Assembly: GCA_004335635.1 (NCBI GenBank)
Contig: QAXH01006739.1
Coordinates: 1-13,732, forward strand
Length of the DNA stretch: 13,732 nt
Source: Chloromonas sp. AAM2
Lineage: Eukaryota; Chlorophyta; Chlorophyceae; Chlamydomonadales; Chlamydomonadaceae
Direction: 5' to 3'
Below the pieces are notes generated by a model. The model was not told where the DNA came from. It did no database searches and saw only the letters and a list, made by a program, of their open reading frames with translations. Position 1 is the first letter of the stretch. Each line of letters begins with the position of its first letter. The translations under genes and the position numbers were made by a program. Below are positions 1 through 11,392 of the stretch, piece by piece.

Positions 1-170
1 AAGGAGGGTAAAAGGGGGCGATTGTCAACTTCTCTAACAATATGAACAATACAGTAAGGAGGGCCTACGGCGCTGCAGCTGATTTTCTTGCCGTGTCGTG
101 GCAGTCGCATGACATGGATGTCAATGATGACCACTTGTCAACCTGGCCGCACATGCTTGTGTGTGTGCAG
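1..170 (+). other. Probable intron upstream of exon 1; no exon supported
   Basis: The stretch ends in a TG-rich tract and GTGCAG, the acceptor for exon 1. A donor-like GGTAAAAG sits at 7-14, so positions 1-7 could be the last bases of an earlier exon, but seven bases cannot be judged. An ATG-led open frame from 42 runs through into exon 1, but its residues before 171 do not resemble a WD40 strand. Confidence 0.4.
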
Positions 171-263
171 ATTTGCGTGTACCGTATTGATGACGGGGCT
201 CTTGTGCGCACCTTTAAGGCACACTCTGACACTGTGGATGCACTGGCAGCAGTGGGCACACAG
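171..263 (+). CDS. Exon 1: WD40 strand and start of the next repeat
   Basis: Phase 0 in and out, 31 codons, reading ICVYRIDDGALVRTFKAHSD and then TVDALAAVGTQ. This is the end of one WD40 blade (ICVYRIDDG, then LVRTFKAH) followed by the A strand of the next (HSDTVDALAAVG). The acceptor is GTGTGCAG at 163-170 and the donor is CAG|GTACGA at 263/264. Joining to exon 2 gives HSDTVDALAAVGTQ-VWSGSRDK, a canonical WD40 order, which is the main reason for choosing this join. Confidence 0.8.
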
Positions 264-3200
264 GTACGAGTGAGAGGGAGAGTGTGTGTGTGTGACCTTC
301 AAGGCACACTCTGACTGTGTGGATGCACTGGCACGGATATGTAGGCGCGGATACTGTTTTACATCAGGAGACTGGCCCGCCAGACAGCAAACAAACAGGG
401 ATCTTGAGCGTGCCTTGCATGCATTTAGCATGATCTACAAACACTCACATAGCACGGTGTATACGAAATGTGTATGTTAAAGTATTTCAACATGAAATGC
501 TTACGGTGTTGACCCAGGTGTGAGACTGTGACCGTTCAACTCGCATTTGTCATGATGATGCAAATTCTTGACTTGGTTTTGAGAGAGCACCCAGATTGCG
601 GGGTTGCAGACTTGCCCGCAACAGTGTGTGGAGCAGTACAGAACTGATGGTGGGGTTCATGTGCAGCTGTGGAGTGGCAGCGTTCTCGTATGAAAGCAGG
701 CTGGTTGAAGAGTTCCAGTATCGTGTGTTACTTATGGCGACTGATGATGGTGGTTCTGTGCAGGTGTGGAGTGGCAGTCGAGACAAGGTGATCATGGCGC
801 ATGACGCGGCCACATGCACACCGCTCTTCTCCCTTGGAGATCAGGTGGGTGTGCATGCATGCTCCAGCTTCACACCCATTGCATGCATGCTTCACAGATC
901 AGGTGGGTATGCATGCATGATCATGCCGTAATCATTACATGACTTGTGTGCATGCTGAACACACATGCCCAACACTAACAGCGCATACAGGGTGCTTTGG
1001 ATTCTCGGCACACACGCAACACATGACTTTGACATGCGCATATATGGCGACATCTGCATGGCAACATCTGCATGGCGACATCTGCGTGGCGACATCTGCT
1101 TGGCGACGTCTGCATCAAGAACACATGTCATCAATTCACACATGCGCATGCTGACATGCACATGCATGATGCAGGGTGCATGATGACATGCTGGGTGCAT
1201 GATGACATGCTGGGTGCATGATGACATGCTGGGTGCATAATGACATGCTGACATGCACATGCATGATGCAGGGTGCGGGTGTGCGTTGTATCCTGGCCAG
1301 CAACTGGTACGTGTGGAGCTTCAACCTCAAGACTGTGAGGGTGTACACGGCAGAGGCCGCATGGAGGGCACAGGTCAGTCAGAGCAGAGACCGTGCACAC
1401 ATGCGCTGACATGGACTGCTATTCCATAGGCCTGGTACATGTTGGCGTACTGGTTGTGTGGACGGTGTTTGTAGGTGGATGAGGCGTTGCGGGTACTCAA
1501 GGAAATGGAGGACCTGAGAAGGAGCATGCAGGCGCAAATAGACAAGGTGAGAGGGAATGCCTGTCTTGGTCTTGAACTCCATCTTTAATCATCTTGCTTT
1601 CTTTCTTGCTGAGGGTTTTCAACTTCTTCAAAGGTTGGTCAGCCCGGCATATTTGCTGTGGACGGTGTTTGTCTCAGGCAGGGTGGGTGGGAATGCATTG
1701 TATGCGTCTGCGACTTTTATTCATGTAGGCACAGAAGACAAGGGGTACGGATCCAGAACTCTCTTTCCTGCTCTAGGACGGTACCCCTCACGTACACGTG
1801 TCCCACGGCCCGCCCGATCCCAGCATCTCTTCAACAGGGGCAGATATGCACCTGGCATGTGTCTCAGCTTGTATTTGCTTAACGTCTGTGTATGCGGGAA
1901 CTCACACAGCAGCATGCTGGCGCCACAACCAGCTTACAGTTGTGAGTTTCTGTGACACGGTTTTTCCAATCCAGTAGCCTCTCTCTGTCTTATTCATGCT
2001 ATTGAGAAGCCTCCCAAGCCTCATACTGAGTGCCATGTGGCCTCTTAATCCGTTCAGCACATCTCTAATTCCTTTCATGCCTCTCACTCTTTTCCCGCAG
2101 GAGAAGGGTGACGCTCACTCTTTGGACATGAAGCTGCGGGATTCAGAAGCCAAGGCGGATGCAGCACGACTGGAGATGGAAAAGAAACTGGCGGAGCTGG
2201 AGAAACAGTTTGCTGATCAAAAGGTGAGTTATAGAAGGAGAAACCGTTTCTAGTCCAAGCCCCCATGAAGCCGTTTTCCGCATCCGTAAAGCCAGACGTC
2301 CTCCACTGTGCAGACGCCCTGAATTATCATTTGTTGTGACGTCCAGGGTCCATGTCAATGCACACCATGACACTGATGCCCGCATCATCAGAGTGTGACC
2401 AGGGCACCATGTGTGTAATGAGAGTTTGCGCCAAGTGCATATGGGCCCTGCTACTTTGATCTCAATGTAAAATGTAACAAGAGATTTTATTCATTCATTT
2501 GTTCCAGGCTGCCTTGGACGCGGCACAGGCTGCCGCTGCTCAGGATGCAGATGGGGCTGGGAAGCAAATCAACGAACTGATGGCCAAGATTAAGTGAGTG
2601 AATCGAGTGATGATTAATCCGATTGCTAGGGTTGCATCAAGTAGCAATACGCTGCCAATGGGTATATTAGTTGCATGCTGGGGTGCAGGGCACAGCAGCA
2701 CACGTTGAAGGCATCTGAAAGTGCTGTTCACACATGGTAGACTGTAGAGCCTGTATCGTTTCCACGTGCTGCAGGCCAAGCAGTACAGGCGCTAATTCTC
2801 AGTCATGCGTTGCTCCGGATTGGTCAGGACGATATCCATCCTCGTCGCTCGCATGGCTATCTAGCGTTCACGCTTGGTGCATGTGGGCCCTTTTGCTGTA
2901 ATTTGTAAACATAATTTATAAACAGTAGTGCTGAAAGCCGCATGCACGTGATCCTCCTGTCCGTTTCAGAGCCCTGGAACAGTCGGTTTCTGATCTCACT
3001 AATGAGCGTGACGGCCTGGCCAAGGATAAGACAGATCTGACGTCAGCTAAGGAGTCACTGGTGAGTGACCTGTGAGGGATGTGCCACATTATCCATGAGA
3101 AGAGAGCGCATAATGGGAGGTTTAAAAACAAGTCAGATGTGCTTTGACACTGCAAGTGGCTTTGACAGCACTATCCTGAGTACGTGCATACAGATGCATT

Positions 3201-6200
3201 TGATAGGAAAAAAAGTAGTTTCCTGACATATTCTGCAATTGATTGTGTGGCGTTTTACGCTTGGGCCTTTCTCTGATTAGTTTTTCAAAGAGCTCGCGCC
3301 ACTTGGCGTGCCATGCCCTTCAACAGTGTGCCCCACAACTCGAGGACATATGAAAACTCACGTCAGCCAATGAGAGTTGAATAAAGCAAGAAGAGTCCAC
3401 ACAGGCGTCCACACAGCCTCCCACCCACAAAGCCGGTTTCACTATCGAGTTCCATGCCTTGTATCATCATCATCATCATCATCACATAGCTTATCCAGGT
3501 TCAACCCACGGTACCGCAGGACCAACCATGTCTTGGGTATCTACTGGCATTTCATGTCTACTAAACACTGCACCTTAAATTGTACCAGCATGTGCCTCTG
3601 GCTGTCCCCTGCCCTCCAGGAGGGTGAGCTTGATGCTCTCAGGCACCAGCTGGCTGAGCTGGAAGCAGCAAAGAAAGGAGTGGATGACGCACTCAAAAAG
3701 TGTGAGGAGGATCTCAAGTGAGTGATGGCCGGGATTTCAAGAATCAAGACACGTCCGCAATCTGCTTTGGCCACCTGACAACGAACCCACGAGGGAACAA
3801 AGTGCCTCTCCAGCCTCGCCATTGTGTGTATGCATGTGCGTCGCTCACACACTCACACTTTCCACTTCTCACACGCACTCACACTTTCCACTTGTCACAC
3901 ACACTCACACTTCTCTCACTTTGCTTGAAGAGACAAGAGGCTAAGCCAAGCACACAGGTCTTCCTGGTGTATCCCGCTCCCTGAACTGTTGTATTCAATG
4001 CGCGTGTTCCAGGTCCAGTCAGTCGCGTGGGGAGTCCCTGCGCATGTGTGCATGTGTGCATGTGTGCACGTGCGCATGTGTGCATGTGTGCATGTGCGCA
4101 TGTGCGCGTGTGTGCGTGTGCGCGTGTGTGCGTGTGCGCGTGTGTGCGTGTGCGCGTGTGTGCATGTGCGCATGTGTGCATGTGTGCCCATGTGCCTGTT
4201 CTGTGTGTCTGTGTGTTTACATTGTCACTCAACACTGTTACTGCATCTGCATGTCCAGGTCCAGTCAGTCGCGTGAGGACTCGCTGCGCAGCGCTGCGGG
4301 TGAAGACGCCAGTAAGGGCATGGCGGAGAGAGCTGCACTCAAACAGGAACTAGACACGGTGCGTGTTGGAAAATGCTGTGTATGTCCAAGAACGTGTCAG
4401 TGTAAGTTTTCATGCCGCTCTAATCATGGCTGACGAGCAATCACAGCTATGTTTGCCTGCTCCCACTTGCCTAACCCCACAGGCAGCAAACCAGCCAGAT
4501 GATCATGGCGTGTGGGCTGAACGATGCAGTTTTCTGTCTATTGGTATTCCGCTCTTGCCACAACTGGGAAACGCGTTTGACATGCACAAACCTCCTTTCA
4601 AGGCTTAATGTATCGCCTTTCTGGCCCCGGAGGTAGACATCCCATTCCTGGATGCTTGGCGGTCATGGCCAGTTTAGGACAGCCAGTGCATTGCTGTTGA
4701 AATGTTCCCGTTCAGGTCGTTGCATGAATACGTCAAATCAATAATAACCATTGGGTTGGGCAAGCCAGCCAGTCTAAGCCAGTCATTGTCTCAGGCACTC
4801 CCTTGCCTGATCCCTCTTGTCATGCCGCTGTTATGACACACCGCGATAGAAGTGGTGGTGGCCACCCCTCGTATGGGCGCTGTATGCCACACCCACGCAC
4901 TCACATGCCTTACTTCACGCTTATCATGCCGCTGTAGCTCAAGGAGGGCCTTGCCTCGCTGACATCCGCACGGGAGGCGCTGGAGCAGGAGCGGACAAAG
5001 CTCAGCGAGCGACTCGGGGCTGCTGAGGGGAAGCTGGGGAGTACTGAGGCACAGCTGGGAAGCACGGGAGACAAACTGGCAGCGGCGGAGGTGCGACAGT
5101 CTGCCTAGGAACCTAGAAACGTTCTGGGTGCATACACACACTACTGTAACTGACTAGCACTGTCAGTTACACCAGCCACGCTCAGGCTGGGCTAGCTACA
5201 ACCGAGATGGACCTCCACTGACCAACCAACCAACCGATCAACCATCCAACTACCTCACATGCAGGCTGAGCTGGCTGCCACCAAGCAGGCCCTAGAGGAC
5301 GCCAGGAACACAATGCGTGACTCCAGCAGTGCCCTGGGCCAGGCCGACATGGATGCGGCGGAACTCAGGGCCAAACTAGCAGCACTGGAGTGAGTATTGA
5401 GTGTTCTTGGGCGCTGGAGACAACCGACCGTATAATGAGGGATTGAAGTCAAGGAGAACGAGGCTTGCAGCATGCTGTCCAGCCTGGGTTGTGCGTCAAA
5501 GGCAACGCAGGGTAGTGTAGGAGTGTGTACTGTTGTTTCGGATTCACAGACTGTCAGCGGTGTTGTTGATGCATCAGCAGCGCTTCCACCCGCTGCACCT
5601 CCAGGTTCACTTTTATGACTGACCCGCGCCTGCTGGGGCGGCCTACGTGCATGGAGAGTATCCCAGCCTGGCCACATGCTGCACCTAACCCGAATCTGAC
5701 CCAAGCCTAACCTAACCCTGACCCACTCTGCAAGGAGGCTGATGCCTATCCCGCAAGCCCAACCCTAATAATACCCTAACAATCCCGTAACACAACCCTA
5801 GGGTAACCTAGTTCTAACGCACTGGAGCAAACTGACCGTATAATGATGCTTTGGGCTCAGGCAGGCATTGCTGATGACATGAAATCAGGAGCACTGTGTT
5901 GGAGAGCAAAGGTCCAAAGGTAAAGCTTTGCCAAACCTATTGTCCATCATTTGTTTCTGCTGATCCTGTCTGGTGGTGGGTACGTCTACACACGAGGACT
6001 GAGCGGCCCCGAGTTGCCTAAACCTCGCACCCCACCCACCCCTGACACCCCTACTGCCCTTGTTTGTCCACAGTGCTTTGACTTCGGTGTTCTTTGCTCT
6101 CTGCGCCTTGAAGTTGCCTTCTGTTGCTCAGGGTTGGTCGGGACGGTATCCAGCCTCATCTGACTTGCTGGCGTTCGCTCTATGTGCATGTAGGCCCCCC

Positions 6201-9200
6201 TGAAGTAATAAACAAATATATAAACAAATCCATATGTAAACAAATATGTATATATATGTATATAGCGCTGACGTTACCCCGCCCGAATCCAACCACAACC
6301 ATGTGCAGGGCTGCACTTGCTGCTGAGAGGGAGGCCGCTGCCAAGCTGCAGGCCGCAGGACAGGAAAGGGACGCACAGTGCCAGGAACTCAGGGATAAGC
6401 TGGAACAGGTACGGCAACATGACGAAGAGTGTCAAGATAAGCAGGGAAAGGCAGGGCCAAACATACTGGAGAAACTGGGGTATATCATAACATAACAGCA
6501 GTGCACATGCTGCACTTTTTTCTGCACTGCGGCATATCTGGTTACGACAGGCAGACCGTCAGAGGACACGGAACGTGATGGGCACCGCCCTGACCGACCC
6601 TGAGCAAGAAAGAAGACCTGAGGGCAGAATCGAACAAATAGGCCTGCGAATGTGATCAGTGAGCATTAACAATGTGATGATGGTACTGCTGGTCGAGGTG
6701 TTGGTGCCCAATGATATTGGTAGAGTGTCATCTGAAAACATGATGTCACCCTTGCGTCTGTTCACAGGCCCAGAAGGAGCGTGATACGCTGTCTGCTGAC
6801 CTGGCTGCGGCACGGGCAGCAGGCGGCGACTCCGACGCACGGCTGCAGGCGGCACAGGACGAACTGACAGCACTCAAAGCAGCACACACCGAACTCAATG
6901 TGAGCCTTTTAAGAGCAGGACTGGGGTGCACCTATTGGAGCATGGGCGCATGACGAACTGAGTCCGTGAGCCAGAAAACAGGATTGGGCCAGTAATAAGA
7001 TCACGCGACGAGCTGGCGGCGGTTGAACAGCAGAAAACGAACTCAGCGTCTGAGTCAATGATAACCTTGCGGAACATCCCCAAGCTAGACGCTCTTCGCA
7101 AGGGGAAAAATACGAGCTCAAAATAGCTGAGCCGAGGCTTCAAGCTGACAAGTGGTTTGCCTTCTTGCAGAGTAAGCACTTAGAGCTGAGCAAGGCCCAC
7201 GACGGTGTGCAGAAGGGGCTGGGGGAGCATCAAGCACGTGGACTGCAGCTCGAAACCGACCTGGGCACTGCATCGGCAAGGTGCGTCAGAGACACAATCA
7301 CATGACAACATGACAACACATGAAATCGTTGTAGACGTGTTCATGGCCAGAGGCTTGCCGTCTCCGGAGAGCACGGCTTGACACAGCCTTCGCGAACACG
7401 GCTTGACACGCTCGTCTTGCGGAGCGACAGTGTGTCTCGGTACTCATGACAGACGAAACGGAGATTCGTCCCTTTTTTTCAGGTGTTTTTCAGGTGTTTT
7501 TCAGGCTGTTTTTCAGGTGTTGTTTTTCAGGTTTTTTTTAAAGTGAACGATTGTGGGAGGTTTGAAGATCGAAAGGTGCAAGTTGATCCTGTTGGAATTG
7601 TCATTGTTGCTTCTTTTATATTTTTCATCCGCAACGCAATTTGAATTCTGAACAACGAACACGATATCTTGCACATATGTGAGCGTCATGCGGATCGTTC
7701 ATGCGCACAATCTCGTGTCATCCGAATGATCGCAGGGCTGCGGGGCTGCAAGGCGAGCGCGACGGCCTCGCCTCGGACCTCGCCAGCGCCAGGGGCGCAC
7801 ATGCAGCGCTGGACGCCGCCAAGACCGCGCTTGAGGTGTGTGTTTGTGTGTGTGGGTGAGTATGAGTGCGTGCCTGTTCTCCTTCTAAATATTCAGTCAG
7901 TTACTCTTATCTATCATATTTTTATTCCTTTGTTTGTTGTTATTTCTTTGTTATTGTCATTGTTCATGGTTATTGTTGGCATTATTTTTCTATTGTAGGC
8001 CGAGCTTGAGGCACTCCAGGCGAGCAAGGGCGCGGCGGACGAACAGCTCGCAAAGCTCAAGGACGAGCATGATAAGCTGGTAGGGGCGCATGGCGAGCTG
8101 AACGACGGTGAGTCCTGCTGCGTTTCTCAAAAGCGCCCCTTCACTTCCTTGACATCGATCCGGCCTGCCGGCTCAAAGCTGCGCTTTGCATTTGCTGCTT
8201 CCCAATGGGTTCATTGGACCAATCAACCACTTGTCAAGCTTTGGTTTCCCTGGTCTAATCAAACTGACCGGTACATCGGTGCAAGGTGCCGACTTGCTAA
8301 CTATCGTCGATCCAACACCGCTGTCAATGAGTAGCTGAGGAGCAATACTGCTGCTAGGCATATGCTCTCCTACTCTCCCAAGTCCGGCACTAAACATCCC
8401 TCACATGTTAGGGGGTCAGTCATAAGGCAGTGACCAGATGTTGCTTGTTGCTGCGCAGCCCTGTCCAAGCTCCAGGACGAGCACAGTAAGCTCAAGGTCG
8501 ACCATGTGGGCTTGTCAGAGGAGAGGATGGAGCTTCGCAAAGCTAAGGAGGCGCTGGAAACAGAGAAGGCCGCCCTGGCAGCCGCTGTGCAGGTAACTGT
8601 GGGGTGGAGGTTGTTTGCCTCGTTTGTTTTCAACTCCTCAGAGTTAGGTCAGGCAGTTCTTGTCCCGTAACAGGTGCATGCTCATAATGCCACTGTAACC
8701 GTTGCTCTTGGTTGAATTCAGGCTGCCCATGCGCGTGCTGAATCGGAGGCAGCGGCTGCAACAAAACGGCTTGAGGACCTGCAGCAACGAATGGAGGTGA
8801 GATAGGCACTGCATTGGCTGCTATGACAGCGTGCCTAGACAAAAAAGGTGGTGTATCCTGATGGTGTGTGTGTGTGTGTGTTTTCAGCACACCGAAAAGG
8901 GTGCAGTGGTGACCAATAAATCACCTATTTTCCTTCCCCCCTTGCCCGTGCTGAGCAGTCTTCCCCGGACTGAAGGCCAAACAACAAAAAAAACAAGGAA
9001 AAGGCGTGTAGGCGGCGCGCATCCTTGTTCATTCCGCTGGTAGCTCCCCATGTGGCTTCTGCCCTACCATTTCTTTGCATGCTCACGGCTGCTCAGTGCT
9101 ACTGCATGGCTTGCTAGCGTTCGCGACCGGTGCATGAGGGCAACTCTGATATATTTCATGCCGAAAGTGTTACACTGTTACTGTGAGCTGTTCTCTATGT

Positions 9201-11353
9201 ATGAAAGCTCCATGCCGTTGGCGAAATGGCTGCCCTTCCACTAAATTCCACCTATATATATATAGTCAAGTAGGGTCAAGTTAGGTGAGGTGGAAGAGGC
9301 AACTCCAAAGCAGCGGACCGTAACGCCCGCAGCCATTGGTTGAGGTTGCGAGTTCAATTCCCACTAGTGGGTGGTATCGGATAGCTCTGGCCAGGGGGAT
9401 GGGTGCCCCCGCATGGTGGTTTGGCACATGTTGCCTGGTGTCCTTCATCACGCTGACCGGCGTCCTCTTTACCTTATATATATAGTGCGACTAGTGCCAG
9501 CTGGCGAAACGCTACAACCTGCGCACACACAGTGAAACTTTGATTGTACTGCATTGCAACTGATTGCGGCATGGGTAACGCCGTTCCCAGCCAACGCAAA
9601 TACAAACTTCTTGCGACGATAGCGGGGGAAAGAGATGATATCGGGTAAATGTTGGGGTTCCCGTTCACAGCGCAACTGCAAGTCGAAAAAGGTGGCTTTA
9701 GAAGTTGAAAGCGTGAGATAGCAGGAAGAGCGAGGTGATCACATGCTGAGAAGCAGAGATGGAAGGCTTACACGCTGAGCATGCGACTGTGCAGGAAACC
9801 AAGGCCGCTTTGGAGGCAGAAAAGGCGAAGTTGGAGGCGGAAAAAGCCGCGTCGGAATCGGCGAAGGCGACATCGGAAGCGCAAAGAGCGGCCTTAGAAG
9901 GAGAGCGGGATGCACTGAAGGGCGACAAAGCTGCTTTGCAAGCTGCGCAGGCATCGCTTGAGGCAGAGAAGGCACGGTTGGAGAGTGTGATCGCGGCCTT
10001 GGAAGCGGACAAGGCGCGATTAGAGGGAGAGAAGGCTGGGCTGGAGAAGGAGGGAGGGCAACTCAGGGCACAGGTGAGGCTGGGATCAGGGCCTAATTGG
10101 TTGTTGTTATCATTATCATTATTATGAACATCATCATTATTATTATCATTATTATCATTATTATCATCATTATTATCATTATCATTATTATTGTTATTAT
10201 TATTATCATTATTATTATTATTATTATTATAATACTCACGTGAGTCTGTTACGTTGGTTTAGGAGGGCACTGTATCGGACTGGATGGGTAAGAGGAACCC
10301 ATGAAGCATCTCCTGCCCACGTGCTGATTTGCGTCATAAGGGTTGGGCTAGGATCGGGCCAGGGTCTCCAGTTGTGGTTCCGTACACGTGGTGAGCACAA
10401 GGGAGCAAGGGGTGCTTGGGCCATAACGTCGCCCTACTGTCGCTTTCTATTTTTGGCTGGCTGTGGCAGGAGCCACGTCACTAGCTCTGTGTTCAATTTT
10501 TCCGCGTTTTGTCATGTGACTTCGACGCGTTTCTTCCTTCATGTGAGTTGTAGCGCGAAAGACCCCGCAGGCACAGCCGTGCAGGGTGGCCAGGGGGCTC
10601 TACATGCAGATGCCACCGTATCAACGTGCAGGTGTCTGACCTTGAGCGGCGGTTGGATGAGGCCGGACGCCAGGCGCAGGAGGGGGCAAGGAAAAGGGAA
10701 GGTGAGGATCAAGACCGAGGATAGCAACAAGCACAAGTGGCTTGGTCCAATGTGGTCACAGTTGAACTGACTAACACTGATGGCAGTAGATTGTGCCTCG
10801 AATGCAAGTTGCTCCGGTAGCACTCTCAAGGGAGTCTCAATTGGGTCTCAAGGGAGACGCTTACGCCCTTGTTTTGGCGCGACCCTGATCTTGTCCTGCC
10901 TAACCCTACCCTTACCCTTGTACCCGCAAAAACACTCCCCCATGATGCAATGTAAAAAGTATATATATGTATATATATATATATACCCTATACCCTATAC
11001 TCTATACCCTATACCCTATACCCTATACCCTATTTCTCCCTACCCTTACCCTACCCTTACCCTACCCTCACCCTTACCCTTACTCTGTCTGCACAGACCT
11101 AGAGCGTCAAGTTCAGGACCAGGAGTCTCGCTTGCGTGACGCTGAGGCACGTGCTCGTGATTTGGAGTCACGTGCTCATGTTGCTGAGTCATGTGCTCGT
11201 GATCTGGAAGCTAAGCTAAGGGAGGCGGAGGTGGCTTCAGCTGCAGTTAGGGCGGAGCGGGATGCGCTGCAGAGGGCCAGGGACACGGCGGAAAGGAGCA
11301 AACAAAACCTGGAAGACGTGAGTGTGGCAACCTGCGGTGTCCCGGGAGCAAGG

Positions 11354-11392
<39 letters not shown>

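Larger units (their letters stand above)
264..763 (+). other. Intron 1, with decayed copies of WD40 exon sequence
   Basis: A 500-nt GT-AG intron. Positions 295-333 repeat 210-248 of exon 1 with 3 mismatches in 39. Positions 661-680 repeat the exon 2 acceptor junction (758-777) with 1 mismatch in 20, and resemblance extends upstream to about 641. These two fragments are given as separate entries. The rest shows no further coding signal. Confidence 0.7.
5390..6308 (+). other. Intron 11: telomere-like tract, local duplication and repeat copy A2
   Basis: A 919-nt intron. Positions 5412-5438 and 5820-5846 match at 23 of 27 bases (both contain GACCGTATAATGA). Degenerate CCCTAA/CCTAAC telomere-like DNA runs from about 5686 to 5815. 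The 3' part holds the repeat at 6123-6196 followed by AT-rich DNA to about 6265. No exon with compatible phase was found. Confidence 0.6.
8797..9758 (+). other. Intron 18 (long), rich in mobile-element remnants
   Basis: About 960 nt. It holds a TG run at 8861-8881, a minus-oriented retroposon tail (8927-8996), a partial copy of the dispersed intronic repeat (9104-9140) and a candidate SINE (9252-9485). A tentative micro-exon at 9671-9712 would split it. Confidence 0.6.

Noticed and set aside
719..763. Upstream extension of exon 2 from TTCCAG at 718, reading YRVLLMATDDGGSVQ
   Set aside because: In phase and WD40-like by itself, but it would interrupt the canonical HSDTVDALAAVGTQ-VWSGS order made by the shorter exon.
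1172..1247. CRISPR-like array
   Set aside because: The 19-bp units are head-to-tail with no spacers, in a eukaryotic intron.
1557..1955. 132-codon + strand open frame in intron 4
   Set aside because: Residues show no domain, coil or match to the host protein, and the frame would bypass a good donor and acceptor pair.
3879..4235. Minus-strand frames of His-Thr-Ala repeats
   Set aside because: They only translate the alternating TG/CG tract; any frame of such DNA is open.
5255..5704. 149-codon open frame on the minus strand
   Set aside because: It is the antisense of exon 11 plus intron, with no recognisable motif and no splice or start context.
9340..9370. Functional tRNA gene around the B-box-like sequence
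   Set aside because: The T-arm stem pairs poorly and no acceptor stem or clear A box is found; a SINE remnant is more likely.
10263..10287. Possible small exon after GGTTTAG, ending before GGTAAG
   Set aside because: 25 nt would break the phase between exons 19 and 20.
10985..11086. Chromosome end
   Set aside because: Coding exons of the same gene continue on both sides, so the telomere-like DNA is interstitial.
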